A model generated the notes under the pieces. The model did not search any database. It worked only from the letters and a program-made list of their open reading frames with translations, and had not been told where the DNA came from. Shown piece after piece: positions 9,475 to 17,744 of a DNA stretch of 42,015 nt. Numbering within the stretch: position 1 is the first letter of the stretch; every line of letters begins with the position of its first letter. The stretch spans positions 1 through 42,015 of the forward strand of contig CAJWAD010000020.1 in assembly GCA_913020245.1 (NCBI GenBank). Reading direction: 5' to 3'. The position numbers and the translations under genes are program-made. Source of the DNA: an uncultured Oleiphilus sp. GTDB lineage: Bacteria; Pseudomonadota; Gammaproteobacteria; Pseudomonadales; Oleiphilaceae.

Positions 9475-10689
9475 TTATGCGGCGAGTTTCTGCTCAACGG
9501 CCTGCCCATCATGCAAGTTATACTTTTCAATAAGTTTCTTACGTTTGCTCGGTAACATATTGATTCTATTAATATCGCCACCTGTCGCCTCGATTAGCCG
9601 CTTATCCATTACGCGATACCACCAAGTGGGGATATAGGCAATTGGATACATTCCAAAATAGCCATTAGGAAAGCTGGGTAAGTCTTTAAAATGACGCAAT
9701 GACTGATAGCTGCGGGTAGCGTTTGCATGGTGGTCAGAGTGGCGTTGCAAATGAAACAACGCCCAATTCGAAAAGATATGATTACTGTTCCAGCTATGGT
9801 GTGGTTGTGGACGCTCATACTTGCCACTCGGCAATTTTTGGCGAAGTAATCCGTAATGTTCAATGTAATTTGCAGAGGTGAGCTGCCACATAGAATAAAA
9901 GGCAGAGATCAGCAGATAGGGCACAATGGCAGCGCCGAATACTAAGCCCATGGCAATGTAGCAGAAGAGTGTCATGCCCATTGTTTGAAGGAATTCGTTT
10001 TCGATAGATAACGCAGATTTGCCTTGTTCATTTAAACGCGTTTTCTCAATTTTGAACGCGCGAATAATCGCCCCTGGTAACTCTCTAACAGCAAAGCTGT
10101 AGATGTTTTCGCCCATTTTTGATGAGGCTGGGTCGTCTGGTGTGGCGACATAACGGTGGTGGCCTCGATTATGTTCGATAAAAAAGTGCCCGTAGGCCGC
10201 TGGTGCTAGTACGATTTTCGCCATCCATTGGCTTAGTTTATCTTTTTTATGCCCTAGTTCGTGACCAATATTTAGTCCATGGCCGCCGATAATACCGGCG
10301 GCGAGAGCGGTCGCTACGTAGCCATTAATGCTGAGATCATGGTTTGCAACAAACCAACCACAAAAAATGAATGAGGTGATGACCGTTGGTACTTGTAACA
10401 TGGCGATTATTTTATAGTATTTATCCGCCTCTAATTGCTTCACCACAGATTCGGGCGGATTACTCGTATCCTCACCTAAAAAATAATCCATTAACGGGAT
10501 AAATATGTAAAAGACGGGAAGGAACATCCAAAGTGTCCAGTCTTGCCCTAGCTGCATGTAGAGCACGGGCCCAATGACCGCAAAGACAGGCAGCATGAAC
10601 GAGACCAGCCAAAAACGACGCTTTTTATCTACGTAGATGGCGCCATCGTCTCCGATAAAGGTACCCGCTTTTAATGTTGCATTCGTCAT
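9475..10689 (-). CDS. alkB: Alkane 1-monooxygenase AlkB
   Basis: Integral-membrane non-haem di-iron hydroxylase that oxidises the terminal carbon of medium-chain alkanes using rubredoxin as electron donor. Seen in the 404-aa protein: paired membrane helices, and all the iron-binding histidine boxes, HELGH (143-147), HNRGHH (173-178) and HSDHH (317-321), plus the AlkB-specific NYIEHYGL (from 274). The open frame starts at a TTG at 10701, but that codon overlaps the GAGG ribosome site which stands six bases before ATG 10689, so I take the ATG. No rubredoxin or rubredoxin reductase gene is nearby. The divergent AraC-type gene is the likely regulator. Confidence 0.97.
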   Translation of the reverse strand: MTNATLKAGTFIGDDGAIYVDKKRRFWLVSFMLPVFAVIGPVLYMQLGQDWTLWMFLPVFYIFIPLMDYFLGEDTSNPPESVVKQLEADKYYKIIAMLQVPTVITSFIFCGWFVANHDLSINGYVATALAAGIIGGHGLNIGHELGHKKDKLSQWMAKIVLAPAAYGHFFIEHNRGHHRYVATPDDPASSKMGENIYSFAVRELPGAIIRAFKIEKTRLNEQGKSALSIENEFLQTMGMTLFCYIAMGLVFGAAIVPYLLISAFYSMWQLTSANYIEHYGLLRQKLPSGKYERPQPHHSWNSNHIFSNWALFHLQRHSDHHANATRSYQSLRHFKDLPSFPNGYFGMYPIAYIPTWWYRVMDKRLIEATGGDINRINMLPSKRKKLIEKYNLHDGQAVEQKLAA

Positions 10690-10778
10690 GGTTAGCCTCA
10701 ATTACTATGCGTTTATGTTTTTATCTTTTCCCGAGCATTATTTAAACGCTTTAGTTGAGCGCAAAACACCGTTATAGT

Positions 10779-10804
10779 TGGCATAAATTCGTCATATTAT
10801 GCCA
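10779..10804. promoter_or_regulatory. Inverted repeat between alkB and its divergent regulator
   Basis: Perfect 8-bp inverted repeat TGGCATAA (10779-10786) and TTATGCCA (10797-10804) with a 10-bp spacer; the half-site centres are 18 bp apart, close to two helical turns. It lies in the shared 164-bp intergenic region, nearer the regulator start. Candidate operator; which protein binds is unknown. Confidence 0.45.
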
Positions 10805-10853
10805 GTTTTGTGACGATTATTTTGTTTGGCTGAGTGTAGAGGCGCTTAAGTTC

Positions 10854-11870
10854 ATGGAGTCAGAAAAGCTACTTCCAAGTATTCATCCTGCATATGCTCG
10901 ACTTATTAGCATGCAGTTGAAGCGCATGGGGGTGAGTATGGATGCGCTTTTTTCGGGGCTTAGCGTAAGTTGGGATGCCTTGGTAGAGGGGCAATCGTTC
11001 GTAAGTTTTGAGCAATTTTCTGCCCTATATACGCGCGCGACAACGCTTGTGCCGGATAAAAATTTACCGACCGAGGTGTCTAATATTGTACAAATTTCGG
11101 CGCATGGTTCACTGGGGTATGGTGCATTGGCCGCGCGCTGCTTAGCTGAGGCTTTTTTGCTCATCAAAGAAGTATTAGCGACACGCATTGGCTTTATTAA
11201 GTTAGATTACCAGCCTCTTGGTGAGTATGCGGAAATTAGAATCCGTTCAGATTTTGATATTGCAGCGCTAAGTGAGTTTTTGCCGGTTATGTTGCTTGGA
11301 TCATTGTTAGATTTAATTGATAAATGTTTAGGTGAATTGCCGGTCGGTATTGAAGTAGAGATGCCATTTGACGAACCCGAATGGGCAGATGACTTTTTGG
11401 CGCGTTACCCCGTCTTGAAGGTTCGCTATGGTTACCCATCGTTCGTGGTCAGAATTAATAATGACCTGTTATTCTTACCCTCATTAACGGCCGATGAGTT
11501 TGCGTATCGGAGCGCGGAACAAGAATGTAAGCAAATATTGCGACAAGTAGGCGGAGAAGGTAAGTTATCACGTCACATTCGAAAATTACTTTTAGACTCG
11601 CAACCGAGTTTTCCGACGCAAGCGCATGTTTGCGAGCAGTTAAATATGTCTATCCGCACGTTTATAAGGCGTTTGAAAAATGAAGGCACGAGTTATCAAA
11701 CGCTGGTAGATGAAGTACGTAGAGAGATCGCTTCGTGGTTAATACGTGACAAAAGTCTCTCTGTGGAGCGTGTAGCTGAGCGTTTAGGTTACCAAGATAC
11801 ATCTAACTTTTCGCGTGTGTTTAAGCGCTGGTTTAATGATACCCCGTCCGCTTATCGTAAGCGCCTGTAA
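10854..11870 (+). CDS. AraC-family regulator, probable alkB regulator
   Basis: A 338-aa activator-type protein. Seen: an N-terminal ligand-binding region of the arabinose_bd type found in OruR/ArgR-like AraC proteins (residues about 15-205), and a C-terminal double helix-turn-helix (about 235-335), with PTQAHVCEQLNMSIRTFIRR as the first and VERVAERLGYQDTSNFSRVF as the second, ending in the usual FKRWFNDTPSAYRK. The frame extends to a TTG at 10755, but the ATG at 10854 has a TAGAGG site upstream and fits the family start. Known parallel: AlkR of Acinetobacter, an AraC/XylS-type protein, controls alkM. Regulation of alkB here is inferred from the divergent arrangement. Confidence 0.9.
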   Translation: MESEKLLPSIHPAYARLISMQLKRMGVSMDALFSGLSVSWDALVEGQSFVSFEQFSALYTRATTLVPDKNLPTEVSNIVQISAHGSLGYGALAARCLAEAFLLIKEVLATRIGFIKLDYQPLGEYAEIRIRSDFDIAALSEFLPVMLLGSLLDLIDKCLGELPVGIEVEMPFDEPEWADDFLARYPVLKVRYGYPSFVVRINNDLLFLPSLTADEFAYRSAEQECKQILRQVGGEGKLSRHIRKLLLDSQPSFPTQAHVCEQLNMSIRTFIRRLKNEGTSYQTLVDEVRREIASWLIRDKSLSVERVAERLGYQDTSNFSRVFKRWFNDTPSAYRKRL

Positions 11871-11969
11871 TTAATTAAAATTCCCTTATGTTAAGGTGTG
11901 TTTCCCTGAACTTAACCGCGCGTAAAGGGTCTTATTATTCAGACATTGATAACTTAAAAGAGAGAGCAA

Positions 11970-12992
11970 ATGCGAGATAGCCGTCCTTACTTGCTGGATA
12001 CCGATTTTCCTGCCTTGACGCGTGGTAAACTGGAAACGGTACAGGTTAATTTGGGATATTTATGCAACCTTTCTTGTACGCATTGCCATGTGAATGCGGG
12101 CCCGCACCGCAAAGAATTGATGACCCGTGAAACGATTGATCAGATTTTAGCCTTTATTGACCTGCACGACATTAAGACGCTGGATCTAACGGGCGGTGCG
12201 CCGGAACTTAATCCTGAGTTTCGTTACTTTGTTGAACAGGCGAGGTTGCGCGACGTTCATGTCATGGACCGCTGTAATCTAACGGTGCTGCTTGAAGAGG
12301 GGCAGGAAGACCTGGCTGCGTTCTTAGCCAAGCACAAGGTGGAAGTGGTTGCATCGTTACCGTGTTATACCGAAGACAATGTGGATGCCCAACGTGGTAA
12401 GGGTGTATTTGATAAGAGCATCGACGCACTGCAGGCGCTAAATGCGATTGGTTATGGTCATCCAAGTAGTACGGACCACTTAACCTTAAGTTTGGTTTAT
12501 AACCCTGGCGGGGCTTTTTTACCGCCGCCTCAAGAAAAGTTAGAAGCCGACTATCATGCCTACTTACATACCCATTTTGGTATCGTCTTTGATGAGCTGT
12601 ATACCATTACGAATATGCCAATTAGTCGCTTTGGCGCCGTGTTGTTGGCAAAAGGTAAGTTTGACGAATACATGAGTTTGTTAAAGGCATCGTATTCGCA
12701 AAGCAATCTTAAAGGGGTTATGTGCCGCACCCTTATTAGTATCGACTGGCAAGGGTATGTCTTTGACTGCGACTTTAACCAAATGTTGGACATGCCCATT
12801 GCGCTGGCAAGAACAGCCCCAGCAGACACGACAAATGCTTATTTAATCGCGAGCGATAAAATCGCGAAACAGACGACGCATATTTCTGATTTGTTGACGC
12901 GTAACCTGGTCGGCGAGTCTATTGTAGTTGCAGACCATTGTTACGGTTGCACGGCGGGGCAGGGCAGCAGCTGCGGTGGAGCGCTCGATTAA
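11970..12992 (+). CDS. arsS: ArsS-type radical SAM/Cys-rich enzyme
   Basis: A 340-aa radical SAM protein of the family named for arsenosugar synthesis (ArsS; DUF3641 C-terminus). Seen: the cluster motif CNLSCTHCH (Cys 32, 36, 39); GG motif LDLTGGAPELNP; the family-specific NLTVLLEEGQEDL and SLPCYTEDNVDAQRGKGVF; and the Cys-rich end CYGCTAGQGSSCGG. AGAGAG stands before the ATG. Known: ArsS acts with the methyltransferase ArsM to attach a deoxyadenosyl group to arsenic. No arsM is in this window, so the substrate here is open. Its stop directly abuts the start of the glycosyltransferase, which points to one operon. Confidence 0.93.
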   Translation: MRDSRPYLLDTDFPALTRGKLETVQVNLGYLCNLSCTHCHVNAGPHRKELMTRETIDQILAFIDLHDIKTLDLTGGAPELNPEFRYFVEQARLRDVHVMDRCNLTVLLEEGQEDLAAFLAKHKVEVVASLPCYTEDNVDAQRGKGVFDKSIDALQALNAIGYGHPSSTDHLTLSLVYNPGGAFLPPPQEKLEADYHAYLHTHFGIVFDELYTITNMPISRFGAVLLAKGKFDEYMSLLKASYSQSNLKGVMCRTLISIDWQGYVFDCDFNQMLDMPIALARTAPADTTNAYLIASDKIAKQTTHISDLLTRNLVGESIVVADHCYGCTAGQGSSCGGALD

Positions 12993-13754
12993 GTGTCCGA
13001 CTTGTTAAAAAAAGCAGGCACTGGGTCGGCTCAAACAACTTATCAAGTATCTGTGGTTGTGCCTATTTATAACGAGGCCGTGGTGCTGCCACGTTTCTTT
13101 TCACATCATGCAAAGCTTCTTCAGCAAGGAGTTTGGCAATGGATTTTTGTAGATGGCGGATCTACTGACCAAAGCCGAGAATTAATGCAGCATGCCACTT
13201 CCTCATTTGCTAATGTCTGTATGCTTGAATCACAGAAAGGCCGATCAGCTCAACAATCGCTTGGGCTGGCAAAAGCGATTGCGCCCTATGTCGTTTTTCT
13301 TCATGTGGATACGCTTCTACCTGCAAACGTAGAGGCGATTTTTGCGCGTGAGTTGCGGGGGGTAAATAACAACGATCAAAAATGCTGGGGTCGTTTTAAC
13401 GTTAAGTTTGAAGAAGACTGCGCGCCCATGATGCATGTCGTTGCTTGGTTTATGAACCAGCGATCCCGTTTAACGGGCATTGCGACAGGTGATCAGGCGA
13501 TCTTTGTTAACAAACTGTTGCTTCAGGCGGTCGGCGGATTACCGAATCAGGCCCTTATGGAAGATGTCGAGTTATCAAAACGCTTAAAGCGGCATGTGCC
13601 TCCCGTTTGTTTGGCAGAAAAAGTTGAGACTTCGTCGCGTCGTTGGCAAAAAAATGGCGTGTGGCGCACGATTTTATTAATGTGGCGGCTTCGTTATCGA
13701 TATTTTGTTGGGGATAGCCCGCAAAAACTGACTGCTTTATATAACCGAGATTAA
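12993..13754 (+). CDS. Family 2 glycosyltransferase associated with ArsS-like radical SAM proteins
   Basis: A 253-aa GT-A-fold enzyme. Seen: SVVVPIYNEAVVLPRF, the FVDGGSTDQSRELM nucleotide-sugar loop, the DxD-like FLHVDTLLP, GDQAIFV, and the LMEDVELSKRLKR motif with a probable catalytic Asp/Glu. The layout matches the TIGR04283 family (rSAM/selenodomain-associated transferase 2), which recurs next to ArsS-like genes. The start is GTG, immediately after the arsS stop; the ribosome site would lie within the end of arsS. Biochemical role unknown; it may add a sugar to the ArsS product. The TIGR04282 partner often found with this family is not here. Confidence 0.9.
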   Translation: MSDLLKKAGTGSAQTTYQVSVVVPIYNEAVVLPRFFSHHAKLLQQGVWQWIFVDGGSTDQSRELMQHATSSFANVCMLESQKGRSAQQSLGLAKAIAPYVVFLHVDTLLPANVEAIFARELRGVNNNDQKCWGRFNVKFEEDCAPMMHVVAWFMNQRSRLTGIATGDQAIFVNKLLLQAVGGLPNQALMEDVELSKRLKRHVPPVCLAEKVETSSRRWQKNGVWRTILLMWRLRYRYFVGDSPQKLTALYNRD

Positions 13755-13849
13755 CAACTCTTTACGCTTTTTATAACGACTTTGATTGGTTATCTGATCA
13801 ATATCCATTAAAATACGTCGCGTTGTTTAGTGACCATAGAGAGAGCAGT

Positions 13850-14050
13850 ATGTCTTTAGCAGTATTTGAAGAATGGTTTTTGGCTATAAGTATTACACTT
13901 TTGATCGCCTACATGGGGTACATTGTTTGGGATTTAGCTAAGAAATCAAACGCTGGTAAGATGGGAACCACCGCCTTATTTCTAGCGCTAGGGCTTGGCT
14001 GTGCAGGCTTTGTTATCAAAGCGATTTTGGTTGAAACGATGAATTTGTAG
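13850..14050 (+). CDS. DUF2788 small membrane protein
   Basis: A 66-aa protein with two transmembrane helices (about residues 8-30 and 42-62) joined by a short charged loop (DLAKKSNAGKMGT). Sequence and size match DUF2788, a gammaproteobacterial family of unknown function. The frame opens at a TTG at 13823, but ATG 13850 follows GAGAG and fits the family length. It is 95 nt behind the glycosyltransferase and ends at a strong terminator, so it may close the arsS transcript or be transcribed alone. Confidence 0.85.
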   Translation: MSLAVFEEWFLAISITLLIAYMGYIVWDLAKKSNAGKMGTTALFLALGLGCAGFVIKAILVETMNL

Positions 14051-14067
14051 GCTATACGCTGCAGATC

Positions 14068-14097
14068 AAAAAAACCGGTTTTTACCGGTTTTTTTTT
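14068..14097 (+). terminator. Rho-independent terminator
   Basis: Perfect 12-bp stem AAAAAAACCGGT / ACCGGTTTTTTT with a TTTT loop (80-83), running into nine T residues. It lies 18 nt after the DUF2788 stop. Confidence 0.93.
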
Positions 14098-14281
14098 ACC
14101 TGTAATATGGCACGCAAGTACAGATTTTTCTTTAAAAAGAAGTAAGTTTAACCATTGTCATGACTCGTGGTTAGACAAGAGAAAATCAATGCGTTAGCTT
14201 ATTAATTGGCGACAGAAGCGTTTCGCTAACCTGACACTTTTTTAAACTAATTTATACGAAAAATGACCCATTTAGTGAGTG

Positions 14282-15523
14282 ATGACCATCGTGACTTATG
14301 AAGACAAAACACTTTGCAAAATTAGGACAATTACGACATTTTTGAGCTTGCAACCTGATCGTAATACGTGGGCCGATACCCTCGAAAAGGCCTCCTCCTT
14401 TTTAACCTCGCTGTCCATGCAATTTCAAGATAACGGCTATACAGTGCAATCGGTGAGGATTGTCACTAACGCATTTGGTGAGTATTTGAATACCGAATCA
14501 TACAACACGGCGCATGCTGATTTGCAGTACATCAGTGCGTTGCTAACCACGCTCAATAAGACTGGGGTGCGCGTTCGGTTTGCAATTGGCGAGGCAAAGA
14601 CTGCTCATGAAGTAAGCCTGTTACCAAGATTGATTAAGGCGTTTGGTGATTTATGTAACGTTTGCGTGAATGTTAGTTCGGATGAAACCGGTATGCTCGA
14701 TAACACACTGATCGAACATGCAGCACAGACCGTTTTAGATATCAGCCAAATTACTGAGCGTGGCGAGGGCAATTTCAATTTTACGGTGAACTTTAATTGC
14801 GAGCCGCTGATTCCCTATTTTCCGGCAAGTTATCATGATGCCGCATTAGATGACCGTTTTGTTATTGGGCTCGAAACCCCAGATCTATTAGTGCATGTTT
14901 TAAAAGAACAAAATCGTACTGAGGTATCATCAAGCCATGCAGAGCGGTATCGAAACTACCATGCGCTCATGAGTCAGGCATTGCAGTACCACGTATCGAC
15001 GATTAGTGAAATAATTTCGCGATCACCGGTCGCTGATCGCTATAAGTTTGCAGGCTTTGATAGCTCAGCGGCACCGTCTAAAGACTGCGCAAGCATGGTA
15101 GAGGTATATGAAGAAATGGGGGTGCCATATTTTGGCGCCGCGGGAACCGTCGAAGCCTCTTCTTTACTGACGCGCGTTTTCAAATCGATAGAGGGTGCTG
15201 AACTAGTTGGGTTTTCAGGTCTTATGTTAGCGTTAACCGAAGACACGGGCTTGGCCGAAGGCAGCAAGAAAGCGCAGTTTGATATTCGAGCTTTGCTTAC
15301 TTTCAGTGCCGTATGCGGTATCGGTTTAGATACCGTGCCAATTCCGGGTGATACTGGGTTGAATGAAATCGCTGCCTTAATGCGTGACACAGGAACGATG
15401 GCGTATCGGTTAAATAAACCGCTCACGGTACGGCTATTTCCCGTACCAGGTTTAGAGGCCGGTGATTACACGGCTTTTGAAAGTGCCGATCTATGTAATT
15501 GTGCGGTATTGGCCGTACCGTAG
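14282..15523 (+). CDS. DUF711 family protein
   Basis: A 413-aa soluble protein. Recognised as DUF711 from TVQSVRIVTNAFGEYL, the central YKFAGFDSSAAPSKD, GAAGTVEASSLLTRVFKSI, GFSGLMLALTEDTGLAEG and the GLDTVPIPGDTGLNEIAALM block near the C-terminus. Related DUF711/UPF0210 proteins have a ferredoxin-like/pyruvate-formate-lyase-related fold; no enzyme activity is established to my knowledge. Tandem starts GTG 14279 and ATG 14282 cannot be separated; the ATG is chosen. The gene is behind a terminator, so it has its own promoter somewhere in 14100-14280. It converges on the YkgJ-like gene. Confidence 0.85.
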   Translation: MTIVTYEDKTLCKIRTITTFLSLQPDRNTWADTLEKASSFLTSLSMQFQDNGYTVQSVRIVTNAFGEYLNTESYNTAHADLQYISALLTTLNKTGVRVRFAIGEAKTAHEVSLLPRLIKAFGDLCNVCVNVSSDETGMLDNTLIEHAAQTVLDISQITERGEGNFNFTVNFNCEPLIPYFPASYHDAALDDRFVIGLETPDLLVHVLKEQNRTEVSSSHAERYRNYHALMSQALQYHVSTISEIISRSPVADRYKFAGFDSSAAPSKDCASMVEVYEEMGVPYFGAAGTVEASSLLTRVFKSIEGAELVGFSGLMLALTEDTGLAEGSKKAQFDIRALLTFSAVCGIGLDTVPIPGDTGLNEIAALMRDTGTMAYRLNKPLTVRLFPVPGLEAGDYTAFESADLCNCAVLAVP

Positions 15524-15625
15524 CCCGACCGGATATTGAGACAGGCAATAAAGAATGCATATTTTCTGTGTTAGGTGTTTGGCGCGTCTGTACCCGCAAG
15601 TAAAGCGCCTGAACGCAAATGCAGG

Positions 15626-15874
15626 CTAATGAGCGGTCCTTGTTTCCAGATCGCTGATAAGCAAGATGGCTGCTTCGTGTGATGTACCGCAGGTCATTTC
15701 CTCGGCGGTAAAGCCTTTGCAAACGTCTGGACGATCGAGATACACCTGACAGCGCAGATCATCCCCTAAATTAACACAGCGAACACCAGCGGGTTTGCCC
15801 ATCGGCATATTGGGCAGGGCACTGGTGATTTGCGGTGCAATGCAGCATGCGCCGCATTGTGCGTGACAATTCAA
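15626..15874 (-). CDS. YkgJ-like cysteine-cluster protein
   Basis: An 82-aa protein with the pattern CHAQCGACC at the N-terminus, then C33, C42, C52 and C62, and the phrases MPMGKPAGVRCVNL and RPDVCKGF that are typical of the E. coli YkgJ branch of the CxxCxxCC (UPF0153) family. It is proposed to bind zinc or an iron-sulfur cluster; role unknown. The start is TTG 15874, supported by a GAGGA ribosome site about ten bases upstream and by the family N-terminus beginning at the first Cys block. It follows the end of the divergent gap near batD and lies on the same strand as the Bat operon, 37 nt beyond the batD stop, so it may be its last gene. Confidence 0.82.
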   Translation of the reverse strand: MNCHAQCGACCIAPQITSALPNMPMGKPAGVRCVNLGDDLRCQVYLDRPDVCKGFTAEEMTCGTSHEAAILLISDLETRTAH

Positions 15875-15911
15875 AGCGTATTTTCCTCAACGAGCCTAAA
15901 CGTGTTTCACG

Positions 15912-17744
15912 TTAATTCGGGTAAAAAGGTTTCAATGCCAGTTTATCGTGTTTTGCTTGCGTTGTTTTATTTTGCTTGTGGATAGAACGGAGTAAGCGTT
16001 CCAATTCAGTGCGCAGCGCTTCTTGATTAGCCGTCTCAACGTTCGTGTCGGTTTGTGCATAGTTCGCTTGCTCTAATTCACGCAGCGCATCAAACAATGC
16101 TGAATGATTATGTCGCAGTTCAGCAAGCGTATAGGCAACACCGCTGGACACGCTCGTTTGCTTGCTTGCCAACCAGCGGCAAATTGATTGAGAGGGGTCC
16201 ACTCCGTCTGATTTTATTGCTTCAATGGCGGCCATAAAGAGCGAATCGCTTTCAAGGTCGCGTTCATTGTTTTTATCCTTAGACTGCTGATTCGCTGACA
16301 CATGGGCTAAGCGTTTAAGCAGCAGGTATACGCTTAAGGCCCAGCCAAAGCACAACAGTGTAATTAATAAATACCAAGTCGTATTATCAGTGGCAGGGTT
16401 TAGTGAGGCCTTGAGAATTTCCTCTTGATCAGTGCTTTCTTCTCCTGTCTGTTCAGCGTTAGGTGCTGGCTGTGTGTCCACGACCGCTGGCGCCTGATAC
16501 GCTTGATTAGTTTGCGTTGATGAGCCAGCTGTTGAGTTGGCCGGCTCAGATGCGAGGGGCAGTACTTGAATCGTCCGAGCGGGTAGCACAGCGACGCGTT
16601 CAACATTATTGACCGTATCCCACCATGGGATTTTAATTTCGGGTAGGGTCGTTTCACCTGGGCTAATGGCCACGAATGCCGTCGTTTCAGCACGTTGGGA
16701 TTGCACCCCTTCGGCATGTTCTATGGAATTTAGTTGCGGTTTATCGGGGTAGGTCTTAAATCCTTTGGGGGCAAGTTCTGGCAATGGTGGTAACGCGGAA
16801 CCTAGCAGGCCGAGCGCTGAAAGCGTAGTTGTACGTGTAATAGAATCACCCACGAATACTTCTTTCGATTCATTATCCCAGCTTTCGGCTAAATACAGTG
16901 CCGCCGCAGGTAACCAAGTACCACCGGTATACTCAGCGGGTGGCGATTTAATATCGACCGAGACCTCATTTGAACGCTCGCGCGCGCGCATCCGCCGACG
17001 ACTGCTTGGGTCGACAATTGTGCCCGCAAAACTTTGCGATGCTAATGTTAATACACCACTTTTTTGTGGAAAAATAAGATAGGTTCGTTCATGCACTTCA
17101 TAGCGGTTATTGAACGCCATGCGGTAGTATTTTTTCGTATCGCCCATTGACTCGACAATTGCGTCGGGGTGCGTCGGTGCGGACATATCGCCGTTTGATA
17201 CTTGGCCCAGCGAATAAATGCGCAAGGTATAGGTGATTTGTTCCTGCACATAGGCGCTAGGCTTGTTGACCTCGGCTTCAAGGAAGGTAACCGGTGGGTT
17301 GTTTGCATCTTTTGGCGCGGTCCCAGGCAAGACCTCTACCGTGAGCGGACTACTTTGACCGTCGCCGTATTCTGCTGCCGGAATTATTAAACTGCCGACA
17401 CGCTTTGGCACAAGGATGTAACGCCACGTAATTTGGCTGGTAGAACGGCCGTTAACAGAGGACATATTATAATTTTGCTGACGATCCAGCACTTCCCAAT
17501 CGTCTTCAAGCCCTTTAAACGAGGGTGCTTCAATTTGGTTGCGGCCAAAGTTGAGTATACCGCCAAAGCTTAACTCAACTTCTGTATTTGCGATAACCGT
17601 TAGGGTAAGCGTATCGTTTTCGTAGAGCTTGTTGCGATCAACGCTTGCTGATATCTCTGTTTTTTGTGCGAAAGCATTTGCAGACACGCACAACGCTATC
17701 AGCATGATCAATACACTTGGTTTAACAAACAAATGCGCTACCAC
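15912..17744 (-). CDS. batD: BatD-like protein (oxygen-tolerance family)
   Basis: A 610-aa envelope protein. Seen: signal peptide ending VSANAFA-Q; a long beta-rich periplasmic region with repeated Ig-like blocks (from SASVDRNKLYENDTLTLTV, through PPVTFLEAEVNKPSAYVQEQ); a Ser/Thr/Gln-rich linker near residues 395-445; one transmembrane helix (WYLLITLLCFGWALSVYLLL); and a cytoplasmic tail with charged helices. BatD members were named in Bacteroides for oxygen tolerance and are encoded with MoxR and VWA proteins. The GTG start overlaps the batB/C stop by seven bases, with AGGAG upstream. Confidence 0.9.
   Translation of the reverse strand: MVAHLFVKPSVLIMLIALCVSANAFAQKTEISASVDRNKLYENDTLTLTVIANTEVELSFGGILNFGRNQIEAPSFKGLEDDWEVLDRQQNYNMSSVNGRSTSQITWRYILVPKRVGSLIIPAAEYGDGQSSPLTVEVLPGTAPKDANNPPVTFLEAEVNKPSAYVQEQITYTLRIYSLGQVSNGDMSAPTHPDAIVESMGDTKKYYRMAFNNRYEVHERTYLIFPQKSGVLTLASQSFAGTIVDPSSRRRMRARERSNEVSVDIKSPPAEYTGGTWLPAAALYLAESWDNESKEVFVGDSITRTTTLSALGLLGSALPPLPELAPKGFKTYPDKPQLNSIEHAEGVQSQRAETTAFVAISPGETTLPEIKIPWWDTVNNVERVAVLPARTIQVLPLASEPANSTAGSSTQTNQAYQAPAVVDTQPAPNAEQTGEESTDQEEILKASLNPATDNTTWYLLITLLCFGWALSVYLLLKRLAHVSANQQSKDKNNERDLESDSLFMAAIEAIKSDGVDPSQSICRWLASKQTSVSSGVAYTLAELRHNHSALFDALRELEQANYAQTDTNVETANQEALRTELERLLRSIHKQNKTTQAKHDKLALKPFYPN

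Noticed and set aside
15040-15722. Minus-strand open frames opposite DUF711 and in the convergent gap
   Set aside because: No domain or ribosome site; they overlap the well-supported DUF711 and YkgJ-like genes.
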